NCBI GenBank assembly: GCA_949288405.1
Contig: CASEKM010000068.1
Coordinates: forward strand, 1 to 7,744
Direction: 5' to 3'
Length of the DNA: 7,744 nucleotides
Source of the DNA: an uncultured bacterium
GTDB lineage: Bacteria > Bacillota > Clostridia > Oscillospirales > Oscillospiraceae
In this document: piece after piece, positions 1 to 5,740 of the stretch
Layout: each line of letters begins with the position of its first letter
Position numbering within the stretch: the first letter of the stretch is position 1
Made by a program: the position numbers and the translations under genes
Notes under the pieces: generated by a model
Database searches by the model: none
The model's input: only the letters and a program-made list of their open reading frames with translations
What the model was told of the DNA's origin: nothing

Positions 1-26
1 CCGGTTGTACAGGCATCCGGTAGCCT

Positions 27-55
27 GGGCGCACACATAGGTGCGCCCCTACGGG
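27..55. repeat. REP-like palindromic intergenic element
   Basis: Eight-base arms GGGCGCAC (27-34) and GTGCGCCC (41-48) enclose a six-base loop, followed by CCTACGGG. Read on the minus strand it gives CCCGTAGGGGCGCAC and then the mirrored arm. This pattern resembles dispersed REP-like repeats that I remember from intergenic DNA of gut Oscillospiraceae. Only one copy lies in the window, so its repetitive nature is recalled, not shown here. Confidence 0.45.
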
Positions 56-145
56 CATTCCGGCATATCCCCGCAAAAACAGGGGCGGCCTTTGGCCCCC
101 CAAAAGCCTTCCCCTGGTCCGGCATCCCAGCGGCCGCCCGGGCAT

Positions 146-178
146 AAAAAAGCCGGTCCGGCGCTGTGCCGGACCGGC
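146..178 (-). terminator. lexA intrinsic terminator
   Basis: A perfect 11-bp stem (152-162 with 168-178) has a 5-base loop. On the minus strand it is followed directly by six T residues (151-146). It starts 20 bases beyond the lexA stop codon, so it is a textbook rho-independent terminator for lexA. Confidence 0.9.
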
Positions 179-197
179 GATGTCTCTCAACGGTCCC

Positions 198-815
198 TCA
201 GTACCGCCGCACCACGGCCACCACCTTGCCCAGGATCTGGGCGTAGGTGCCGTCGATGGGCTGGTAGTCGTCGTTGGCGGGCATGAGCCAGGTCTGCCCG
301 TCCCGGCGGCGGAGGGTCTTGACGGTGGCCTCGTCCTCAAAGAGGGCCACCACGATCTCCCCGCTGTGGGCCTCCGGCTGCCGGTGGACCACCACCAGGT
401 CGCCGGGGAGGATGCCCGCGTTGAGCATGGACTCCCCCCGCACCTTCAGGGCGAAGTACTCGCCCGCCTTGCCCTGGGTGTCAAAGGTCAGGTAGTCCTC
501 GATGCACTCCTCCGCCAAAATGGGGGCGCCGGCGGCCACGCTGCCCAAAATGGGCACCTGGTCGGCCCTGGGGGCCCGCTCCTCCGCCGCGCTCCGGGAG
601 GCGGACGCGGCCAGGGTGATGGCGCGGGTCTTGCCCTCCGCCTTCAGGATCACGCCGGCCTCCTCCAGCCCCTTCAGATGGAAATGGACGGTGGAGGGGG
701 ACTTGAGCCCCACCGCGGCGCCGATCTCCCGCACCGAGGGGGGGTAGCCGTGCTGGGCGGTAAAGGCCTGGATGAAATCATAGATCCTCTGTTGTTTCGG
801 GGTCAGGTTTCCCAT
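198..815 (-). CDS. lexA: LexA repressor, SOS autoprotease
   Basis: This is the repressor of the SOS regulon. It binds SOS boxes as a dimer and cleaves itself when RecA is activated by single-stranded DNA. The 205 residues match the family length. The N-terminal winged helix (about 1-65) starts LTPKQQRIYDFI and includes PSVREIGAAVGLKSPSTVHFHLKGLEEAG. The C-terminal S24 protease domain carries the cleavage site Ala95-Gly96 (SVAAGAP), nucleophile Ser129 (RGESM) and general base Lys166 (ATVKTL), so the protein should be fully active. I chose the start at 815 because AGGAG lies 7 bases upstream; the ATG at 821 is in frame but only 1 base from that site. It is a single gene with its own promoter, SOS box and terminator, divergent from a marR-type gene. 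Confidence 0.96.
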   Translation of the reverse strand: MGNLTPKQQRIYDFIQAFTAQHGYPPSVREIGAAVGLKSPSTVHFHLKGLEEAGVILKAEGKTRAITLAASASRSAAEERAPRADQVPILGSVAAGAPILAEECIEDYLTFDTQGKAGEYFALKVRGESMLNAGILPGDLVVVHRQPEAHSGEIVVALFEDEATVKTLRRRDGQTWLMPANDDYQPIDGTYAQILGKVVAVVRRY

Positions 816-875
816 GGTCATGCTCCTTCCCGGGCCGGGCCCCGCCGGGGCGTCCGCCTGTGGAATCTTATTTGG

Positions 876-904
876 ATTGTACCATATCTGCGCCCAATAG
901 TCAA
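876..904 (-). promoter_or_regulatory. lexA sigma-A promoter
   Basis: On the minus strand TTGACT (904-899) and TACAAT (881-876) are separated by 17 bases, a near-consensus vegetative promoter. It points at lexA and leaves a leader of about 50 bases. Confidence 0.85.
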
Positions 905-915
905 ACGAATGTTCC
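902..915. promoter_or_regulatory. LexA-binding SOS box
   Basis: CAAACGAATGTTCC matches the Gram-positive SOS consensus CGAACRNRYGTTYC at 13 of 14 positions. It overlaps the lexA -35 hexamer, exactly where bound LexA would block RNA polymerase. The family and position support negative autoregulation. Confidence 0.8.
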
Positions 916-973
916 ACATTTTGTGGTCTTTTCCCCGGGAGCCGCGAATTTTTGGAAAAACCGCCCCGCCCCC

Positions 974-1001
974 TTGACTTTTTTCCCAGAGCCGGTAAAA
1001 T
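974..1001 (+). promoter_or_regulatory. Promoter of the marR-type gene
   Basis: TTGACT (974-979) and TAAAAT (996-1001) are 16 bases apart, reading rightward into the MarR-family gene. Transcription should start near 1008, immediately before the palindrome at 1016-1027. Confidence 0.7.
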
Positions 1002-1015
1002 GGGCACACAAACCA

Positions 1016-1027
1016 TTAAGGCCTTAA
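1016..1027. promoter_or_regulatory. Candidate MarR operator palindrome
   Basis: TTAAGGCCTTAA is a perfect 12-base palindrome just downstream of the predicted transcription start and 14 bases before the AGGAGG ribosome site. MarR proteins commonly bind palindromes overlapping their own promoters. Assigning it to this regulator rests on position only. Confidence 0.45.
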
Positions 1028-1052
1028 GTTTCCCGGCGGAAGGAGGATTTTT

Positions 1053-1529
1053 ATGGACGAGCTGGATTTTGACCTGGCCGTGCTGGAGCGGCGGCTCCAC
1101 CAGGCCCGGCAGAACGCCGTGCAGGCGGAGCTGGCCGCCGCCGGGCTCCAGGAGATCGGGCACCCCATGCTCCTGTGCATGCTGGGCCTGGCCGGGCGGC
1201 GCCCGGAGGCCCCGCTGCGCACCCAGCGGGAGCTGGCCCAGATCCTCAACGTGTCCCCGGCGGCGGTGACCGCCTCTCTGCGGTCCCTGGAGCGGAAGGG
1301 CTATCTGCTCCGGGAGACCGGCCGGGGGGACGCCAGGTGCAACCAGGTGCGCCTCACAGACAAGGGGCGGCAGGCGGTAGACGCCTGCATGGACTGTCTG
1401 GCCCGGGTGTCCCGCCGTATGTACGCCGGCATCAGCCCCCAGGAGCTGGAGGCCGTCCGCGGCCTCTACCTGCGGATGCTGGAGGCCCTGAGCCCGCAGC
1501 CCTCGGGGGATGGGGCTCCGTCAAAATAA
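1053..1529 (+). CDS. MarR-family transcriptional regulator
   Basis: This is a 158-residue cytosolic winged-helix regulator of typical MarR size. Flanking helices form the dimer interface (about 8-30 and 106-146). The DNA-binding core (about 55-105) has recognition-helix sequence SPAAVTASLRSLERKGYL and the wing RGDARCNQVRLTDKG, including the Asp93-x-Arg95 pair typical of the family. AGGAGG lies 6 bases before the ATG. Four cysteines (42, 96, 112, 115) include one in the wing and a C-x-x-C pair at 112-115. Cysteine-based redox sensing is therefore possible but unproven. The gene is divergent from lexA and has its own promoter and candidate operator. No target gene lies in the same operon, so its regulon is unknown; it may act only on itself or elsewhere. 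Confidence 0.9.
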   Translation: MDELDFDLAVLERRLHQARQNAVQAELAAAGLQEIGHPMLLCMLGLAGRRPEAPLRTQRELAQILNVSPAAVTASLRSLERKGYLLRETGRGDARCNQVRLTDKGRQAVDACMDCLARVSRRMYAGISPQELEAVRGLYLRMLEALSPQPSGDGAPSK

Positions 1530-1567
1530 CCGTTCTGTCCCGCCGGTTTCCCCCTTTTCCAGCGAAC

Positions 1568-1600
1568 ACCTGTCCCGTGGCGGGAGGTTTTGCACTTTTT
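1568..1600 (+). terminator. Weak terminator after the marR-type gene
   Basis: ACC plus TCCCG (1568-1577, two bulged bases) pairs with CGGGAGGT (1581-1588) around a TGG loop. The hairpin is followed by TTTTGCACTTTTT. It sits 38 bases after the stop codon. The short interrupted stem makes it a plausible but imperfect terminator. Confidence 0.45.
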
Positions 1601-1645
1601 CCACCGTTCTTTCCACTTTTTCCCGTCAAATCCGCCTTTTGTCCT

Positions 1646-1689
1646 CCGGGGCGCGTCCGGCCCCGAGCCCGTCCGGGCGCGCCGGTTTT
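1646..1689 (+). terminator. GC-rich terminator between marR-type and gntR-type genes
   Basis: CCGG-CGCG-U-CCGG (1646-1660, with a two-G bulge) pairs with CCGG-G-CGCG-CCGG (1673-1685), including one U-G pair, around a 12-base loop. TTTT follows (1686-1689). It ends directly before the -35 of the next promoter and so insulates the GntR gene from upstream transcription. Confidence 0.6.
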
Positions 1690-1691
1690 CC

Positions 1692-1720
1692 TTGACCTTC
1701 CGGCGGGAAACCGGTATACT
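1692..1720 (+). promoter_or_regulatory. Promoter of the GntR-type regulator
   Basis: TTGACC (1692-1697) and TATACT (1715-1720) are separated by 17 bases. The predicted start near 1727 rules out the in-frame ATG at 1723 and gives a leader of about 134 bases before the ATG at 1861. Confidence 0.75.
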
Positions 1721-1799
1721 GAATGGGTAAAAAGGATGTAAAAAACAGCCCTTGTCTCCCGATTTGGCCCGGAAAGCGGGGCCTCTTCCGGCGGGAAAC
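1697..1799. repeat. 15-base direct repeat in promoter and leader
   Basis: CTTCCGGCGGGAAAC occurs exactly twice, at 1697-1711 and 1785-1799, 88 bases apart. The first copy fills most of the -35/-10 spacer. Each copy contains a TTCC-N4-GGAA dyad. A promoter-spacer copy plus a downstream copy is the geometry of a paired operator, possibly for autoregulation; the binding protein is unknown. Confidence 0.5.
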
Positions 1800-1820
1800 A
1801 GGGCTCTTGACACGATATGG

Positions 1821-1840
1821 GGCGGCCCGGCCGGGCCGCC
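1821..1840 (+). repeat. 20-base GC palindrome before the gntR ribosome site
   Basis: GGCGGCCCGGCCGGGCCGCC is a perfect palindrome ending immediately before GGGAGGAG. In RNA it can form an 8-bp stem with a GGCC loop directly abutting the ribosome-binding site, which could affect translation. It has no T-tract, so it is not a terminator. Confidence 0.6.
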
Positions 1841-1860
1841 GGGAGGAGAGCACATACCCT

Positions 1861-2511
1861 ATGGAGTACAAACAGATCCCAAGCATTGCCCGCATCCCCC
1901 TGAGCGAGCAGGTATACAACGTCCTCATGGACTCCATCGTCAGCGGCTCCCTGGAGGCGGGCACCGAGCTGCGGGAGCAGCACGTGGCCAAGCAGATGGG
2001 GGTGAGCGCCACCCCCGTGCGGGAGGCCTTCAAGCGGCTGGCCAGCGACGGCCTCATTGAGATCGTCCCCTACCGGGGGGCGGTGGTCAAGACGCTGGAC
2101 CCCCAGGAGATCCGGGAGGCCTACGCCTGCCGGGAGGCCCTGGAGCACCTGGTGGTGAAGGAGGTCATGGAGCGCCTCACCCCGGAGGACGTTCAGACCC
2201 TGTATCAGATGCTGGAGGGCTTCCGCCAGGCCAAGGGGGTGGAGGACATCTCCCAGGCCAGCCAGGCCTTCGACGACTACCTTTACCATCTCACCGGCAA
2301 CCGGACCCTGCAGAACCTGCTGGCCGTCCTCAAGGGGGTCATCAGCCGGGACCGGAAATATTCCGCCGGCAGCCCGGAGCGGCAGAAGGCCATCTACCAG
2401 GAGCACCGGGCCATCGTGGAGGCCCTGGAGCGCCGGGACCTGGAGGGGGCCCGCCAGGCCGTCTCCCGCCACATTCATAACGGACAAAAATACATCGAAG
2501 AAAAAAGATGA
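1861..2511 (+). CDS. GntR-family (FadR/FCD) transcriptional regulator
   Basis: This is a 216-residue ligand-responsive repressor of the FadR subfamily. The N-terminal winged helix (about 10-76) contains GTELREQHVAKQMGVSATPVREAFKRLASDGLIEIVPYRGAVV, broken here as motifs 34-53, 54-66 and 67-76. The C-terminal all-helical FCD domain (about 82-205) retains the usual metal ligands Asp139, His143, His182 and His204, suggesting a metal-assisted carboxylate ligand. The ATG at 1861 fits the family N-terminus; AGGAG is 12 bases upstream, a long spacing. Only 135 bases separate it from the M29-like/gltS pair, and no terminator intervenes. Two identical palindromes in that gap are its likely targets. They are absent from its own promoter, which instead carries a different 15-base repeat. 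Confidence 0.93.
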   Translation: MEYKQIPSIARIPLSEQVYNVLMDSIVSGSLEAGTELREQHVAKQMGVSATPVREAFKRLASDGLIEIVPYRGAVVKTLDPQEIREAYACREALEHLVVKEVMERLTPEDVQTLYQMLEGFRQAKGVEDISQASQAFDDYLYHLTGNRTLQNLLAVLKGVISRDRKYSAGSPERQKAIYQEHRAIVEALERRDLEGARQAVSRHIHNGQKYIEEKR

Positions 2512-2527
2512 AATTGAGGAATCCCCC

Positions 2528-2556
2528 TTGACATTTTATGTTCTGTCCATTATTCT
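2528..2556 (+). promoter_or_regulatory. Promoter of the M29-like/gltS operon
   Basis: Consensus TTGACA (2528-2533) is followed after 17 bases by TATTCT (2551-2556). The -10 is the first six bases of the upstream operator palindrome, so a bound repressor would occlude it. A second perfect TATAAT (2616-2621) overlaps the downstream operator but lacks a recognisable -35. Confidence 0.7.
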
Positions 2557-2567
2557 ATAGAATATAA
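2551..2567. promoter_or_regulatory. Operator copy 1 (over the -10)
   Basis: TATTCTATAGAATATAA contains a perfect 14-base palindrome at 2551-2564 and overlaps the -10 hexamer. It is identical over 17 bases to the copy at 2604-2620. It is the likely binding site of the adjacent GntR-type repressor, by position. Confidence 0.7.
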
Positions 2568-2603
2568 AGTGTGGAGCGAGAGTTCCTTTTCTTTTTTGCT
2601 TCA

Positions 2604-2620
2604 TATTCTATAGAATATAA
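2604..2620. promoter_or_regulatory. Operator copy 2 (in the leader)
   Basis: This is an exact 17-base repeat of the site at 2551-2567. Here the palindrome extends to 16 bases (2603-2618). The centres are 53 bases apart, close to five helical turns, so two dimers would sit on the same DNA face. Confidence 0.7.
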
Positions 2621-2646
2621 TCTATAAATAAAAAGGAGGAGCAGAC

Positions 2647-3615
2647 ATGGAAAACATCTACATGTCCCGGGGGGCCAGCAAGGTGGTCAACACCTGCCTG
2701 AAGGTACAGCCCGGGGAGCAGATCCTGATCGTCACCGAGCTCTCCCGCCTGAGCATCGCCCAGGCCCTGGCCTCTGAGGTGTACCGGGTGGGGGCGGAGC
2801 CCGCCGTGTGCATCATGGAGCCCCGCAGCCAGGACAGCGAGGAGCCCCCCAAGGAGATCGCGGCCGCCATGCTGGCCAGCGACGGCTTTTTGTCCGTGGT
2901 GGGCAAGTCCATCACCCACACCAACGCGGTGAAATCCGCCATCGCCGCCGGTTCCCGCGGCCTGGTGCTCACCCACTTCACCGAGGAGATGATGGTCCAC
3001 GGCGGCATCGAGGGGGACTTTGAGGCCCTCAAGCCCATCTGCATCGGCATGGCCCAGGCCATGGCCGGCTCGGAGAAGATCGTCCTCACCTCTCCCAGCG
3101 GCACCCACCTGGAGTACTCCGCCAAGGGGCGCCGGGGCAACAACCTGTACTGCATGGTGGAGAAGGGCCAGTTCTCCACGCTGCCCACGGTGGAGGCCAA
3201 CGTCTCCCCCCTGGAGGGCACCGCCAACGGCGTCATCGTGGCCGACGGCAGCATCCCCTACATCGGCATCGGCGTGCTGGAGGAGCCGGTCACCCTGAAG
3301 GTGGAGAACGGCCGGATCGTGGAGATCACCGGCGGCCGCCAGGCCAAGATGCTGGCCGACGACCTGGCCGCCAAGAACGACCCCAATGTGTACAACGTGG
3401 CCGAGCACGGGGTGGGCCTGAACCCCAAGTGCCACTTCTGCGGCTTCATGCTGGAGGACGAGGGCGTCTTCGGCTCCTGCCACATCGGCATCGGCACCAG
3501 CGTCAACCTGGGCGGCACCGTAAAGGCCTCCTGCCACTACGACGTCATCATGAAGGACGGGACCATCGTGGCCGACGGGCGCTGCCTGATGAAGGACGGC
3601 AAGGTCATGCTGTGA
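2647..3615 (+). CDS. M29-type (AmpS/PepS-like or NicX-like) metalloenzyme
   Basis: This 322-residue soluble protein has the C-terminal fold signature shared by M29 leucyl aminopeptidases and the iron enzyme 2,5-dihydroxypyridine dioxygenase (NicX). Candidate metal ligands are Glu183 (VEANVSPLEGTANG), Glu253 (AEHGVGLNP), Glu272 and His279 (DEGVFGSCHIGIGTS), and the His297-x-Asp299 pair (CHYDV). It is clearly shorter than classical AmpS/PepS (about 400 residues) and nearer the NicX length, so peptidase activity should not be assumed. No signal peptide or membrane segment is seen. AAAGGAGG lies just upstream of the ATG at 2647. It is the first gene of a probable operon with gltS, suggesting it acts on an acidic amino acid derivative or peptide brought in or released alongside glutamate. 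GntR-type repression is likely from the two operators. Confidence 0.8.
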   Translation: MENIYMSRGASKVVNTCLKVQPGEQILIVTELSRLSIAQALASEVYRVGAEPAVCIMEPRSQDSEEPPKEIAAAMLASDGFLSVVGKSITHTNAVKSAIAAGSRGLVLTHFTEEMMVHGGIEGDFEALKPICIGMAQAMAGSEKIVLTSPSGTHLEYSAKGRRGNNLYCMVEKGQFSTLPTVEANVSPLEGTANGVIVADGSIPYIGIGVLEEPVTLKVENGRIVEITGGRQAKMLADDLAAKNDPNVYNVAEHGVGLNPKCHFCGFMLEDEGVFGSCHIGIGTSVNLGGTVKASCHYDVIMKDGTIVADGRCLMKDGKVML

Positions 3616-3708
3616 CCCCCCTTTATCCGATCCATCAGAAGAGAAGTTGAGAAGGAGAACCGGATTTGGAACCATAACTATCACTTTATCAAATGAGGAG
3701 ATGGGGAT

Positions 3709-4941
3709 ATGCTAGTCATCACCATGGATATGGTCAAAACCACAGGTTTTGCCATTATCGTTTTGCTGATCGGTACATTTGTCAGAAAAAGAGTTCGCTT
3801 CTTCACCCGCTACTGCATCCCGGCCCCTGTCATCGGCGGTCTGATCTTTTCCATTATTTCCACCGTCCTGCGCAGCGCCAATCTGGTGCAGTTCGATTTT
3901 GACACCACCTTACAGTCGTTCTTCCAGAACATGTACTTCTGTACCATCGGATTTGCCGCCAGCTTTAAGATGCTGAAGACCGGCGGCGCCAAGGTGGTCA
4001 AATTCCTGATCATCGCCGCGGTGTTCGCCTTCCTCCAGAACGTGCTGGCGGTGGGGCTGTCCAACACCGTGGGCATCGACCCGCTGCTGGCCCTGCTCAC
4101 CGCCTCTCCCGCCCTCACCGGCGGCATGGGCACCTCCGCCGCGGTGGCGCCCAGCGTGGAGGCCCTGGGCTATCCCGCCGCCACGACAGTGGCCGTCACC
4201 GCCGCCACCTTCGGCATCCTGTGCGGCTCCATCATGGGCGGCCCGGTGGCCACCCGGCTGATCGAGAAGCACGACCTGTTCACCAAGTTCAAGGAGCGCG
4301 ACACCAGCGGTGAGGAGGACGTGGACCTGTCCATCCTGGAGGACAAGAAGAAGTTCCTGGACTCCAAGACCATCTGCACCGGCACCTTTGTCATCCTCCT
4401 GTGCATGGGCATCGGCGCCTATGTGACCAATGCCATCAACGACGGCGTGGGCACCTTTGTGGACGGCGTGTCCTTCCCCGCTTACCTGGGCGCAATGCTC
4501 ATCGCCTGCATCTTCCGCAACGTCAGCGACAACTGCACCGCCTTCGGCGAACTGCCTAAGGAGGAGATGGACGCCCTGGGCGACGCGGCCCGGAATGTGT
4601 TCCTGGGCATCGCCCTCATGTCTCTGGAGCTGTGGGAGCTGGTCAACCTGGCCATCCCCATGCTGATCATCCTGCTGCTGCAGGTGGTCCTGGCCTATAT
4701 CTTCGCCAACTACGTCTGCTTCCCCCTCATGGGCAAGAATTACGACTCCGCCATGATCGCCTGCGGCCTCATCGGCTTCGGCATGGGCTCCACCTCCAAC
4801 GCCATCGCCAACATGGACGCGGTGTCCGCCAAGTACGCCTACAGCAAGACCCCCTACTTCGTGGTCCCCATCGTGGGCGCACTGTTCATCGACTTCATCA
4901 ACATCTTCATCATCTTCGGCTTCATCGGTTTCCTGCAATGA
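3709..4941 (+). CDS. gltS: Sodium/glutamate symporter, GltS family
   Basis: This is a 410-residue inner-membrane carrier coupling glutamate uptake to sodium, about the size of E. coli GltS. It shows the two inverted structural halves. The first half has IPAPVIGGL (37-45), TIGFAASF (79-86), TGGMGTSAA (137-145) and ATFGILCGSIMGGPVATRLI (166-185). A charged cytoplasmic loop (about 187-222) follows. The second half has FLGIALMSLELWELVNLAIP (298-317), MGKNYDSAMIACG (341-353), GFGMGSTSNAIANM (356-369) and VVPIVGALFIDFIN (385-398). GAGGAG sits 8 bases before the ATG. It lies 93 bases after the M29-like gene with no promoter or terminator between, so the two are probably co-transcribed. The first 80 or so codons are visibly richer in A/T than the rest of the gene. 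Confidence 0.93.
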   Translation: MLVITMDMVKTTGFAIIVLLIGTFVRKRVRFFTRYCIPAPVIGGLIFSIISTVLRSANLVQFDFDTTLQSFFQNMYFCTIGFAASFKMLKTGGAKVVKFLIIAAVFAFLQNVLAVGLSNTVGIDPLLALLTASPALTGGMGTSAAVAPSVEALGYPAATTVAVTAATFGILCGSIMGGPVATRLIEKHDLFTKFKERDTSGEEDVDLSILEDKKKFLDSKTICTGTFVILLCMGIGAYVTNAINDGVGTFVDGVSFPAYLGAMLIACIFRNVSDNCTAFGELPKEEMDALGDAARNVFLGIALMSLELWELVNLAIPMLIILLLQVVLAYIFANYVCFPLMGKNYDSAMIACGLIGFGMGSTSNAIANMDAVSAKYAYSKTPYFVVPIVGALFIDFINIFIIFGFIGFLQ

Positions 4942-4989
4942 CCCGCTCCAACCGGGGCGAGAACCCACACCCATATCTCTGCAGAGCAG

Positions 4990-5040
4990 AAAAAAGGCCG
5001 GCGGCGTGTCCTCACGCCGCCGGCCTCTGCCGTCCTTTTT
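4990..5040. terminator. Bidirectional terminator between gltS and the endolysin gene
   Basis: A perfect 14-bp stem (4995-5008 with 5013-5026) has a TCCT loop. On the minus strand it is followed by a run of T (4995-4990), ideal for the endolysin operon. On the plus strand a TTTTT run (5036-5040) follows after ten bases, giving weaker termination of gltS. The convergent genes end on either side. Confidence 0.88.
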
Positions 5041-5041
5041 C

Positions 5042-5740
5042 CTACCGCCCCTGTCTCCGGCACAGGGCCGCAGCCACGGCGGCCAGCTCCTCCCGGGTGG
5101 CGAAGGCCTGGGGGCGGTCGATCCCGCCCTCCGTTCCGGCCATCACCCCGGCGGCGGCCGCCTCCTGAAGATAGGGCAGGGCCCAGCCGCTGGCCTCCCG
5201 CGCCCCCCGCCGGGACAGGTAGTTTTCCAGCATGGCGTCAAACTGATCCTGAGTCAAAGGATCCCCTCCTCTCAATGCCGCTCGGAATTTCTCCCACTCC
5301 CCGGGGGCGTCCACCCAGGGGGCGGGACACTTCTTTCCCGTCACGTCGTAGTGCCGCAGCACCCGGTCCGGGGGAATCTGATACCGGACCATCAGCTCCT
5401 CCACCAGGGCGATGGTCCGGGCCTCCACCTCCGGCGGCACGCCTCCGGCGCTGTCGCACATCTCCACCCCGATGGAGTTGCCGTTCCGGCACAGGGGATG
5501 CACCGGATGGCTGGAGCCGCAGTGCCAGGCGGTGTCCTCCTCCGCCACAGACCTCCAGACCTCCTCCCGGTCCACAAAGTAGTGGGCGCTGCTCCCTGTG
5601 ACCCTCCGGGCAAAGTAGTCGGCGTTATTTTGGGCCGTGTCGCCCCAATTTCCGGTGTAGTGGACCACGATATACTCCACCGGGGCCGTCCGCCCCGGCA
5701 GGTAGTTCCCCCGGCAGGCCCTCCGCTCAAGGATTTTCAT
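5042..5740 (-). CDS. Phage endolysin: N-acetylmuramoyl-L-alanine amidase with SLH-like tail
   Basis: This 232-residue endolysin is predicted to cut the bond between muramic acid and the stem peptide of peptidoglycan. The Amidase_2 (T7 lysozyme-type) domain spans about 18-155. Zinc ligands are His27 (IVVHYTG), His130 (RHYDV) and Cys138 (KKCPAPW); the catalytic lysine is Lys136, the same spacing as in T7 lysozyme. SSAHYFVD (50-57) is also typical. The C-terminal 185-228 stretch (GWALPYLQEAAAAGVMAG, then a TREELAAV motif) resembles one S-layer-homology module, likely for wall binding. No signal peptide is present, so release should need the holin encoded immediately upstream; the two genes overlap by 14 bases. 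An AGGGGGAG ribosome site is 4 bases from the ATG. It is the last gene before a strong terminator. Confidence 0.93.
   Translation of the reverse strand: MKILERRACRGNYLPGRTAPVEYIVVHYTGNWGDTAQNNADYFARRVTGSSAHYFVDREEVWRSVAEEDTAWHCGSSHPVHPLCRNGNSIGVEMCDSAGGVPPEVEARTIALVEELMVRYQIPPDRVLRHYDVTGKKCPAPWVDAPGEWEKFRAALRGGDPLTQDQFDAMLENYLSRRGAREASGWALPYLQEAAAAGVMAGTEGGIDRPQAFATREELAAVAAALCRRQGR

Larger units (their letters stand above)
1530..1860. other. 331-base intergenic regulatory region
   Basis: No credible gene lies here. The region holds the two hairpins listed separately and a pyrimidine-rich stretch in which CACTTTTTCC occurs twice, 21 bases apart (1593-1602 and 1614-1623). The promoter of the GntR-type gene follows, with an unusually long leader of about 134 bases containing a second copy of a promoter repeat and a GC palindrome. 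Confidence 0.7.

Noticed and set aside
180..977. Long plus-strand open frame over lexA
   Set aside because: It is the antisense shadow of lexA; no ribosome site, and low-complexity Gly/Val/His composition arising from reading the complement of GC-rich codons.
1807..1812. TTGACA in the gntR leader as a second promoter
   Set aside because: The position where a -10 should lie is the GC palindrome; no TATAAT-like hexamer exists at 16-18 bases.
2608..3684. 358-codon minus-strand open frame opposite the M29-like gene
   Set aside because: The translation is His/Gly/Val/Asp-rich shadow sequence typical of high-GC antisense frames, and the plus-strand protein has clear family motifs.
3664..3696. Ten-codon frame with ATT start and AAGGAG between the M29-like gene and gltS
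   Set aside because: The stop overlaps the gltS ribosome site, which could suggest coupling, but an ATT start is very rare and a frame this short is expected by chance.
3910..4974. 354-codon minus-strand open frame opposite gltS
   Set aside because: Same shadow signature; the plus strand encodes unmistakable GltS motifs.
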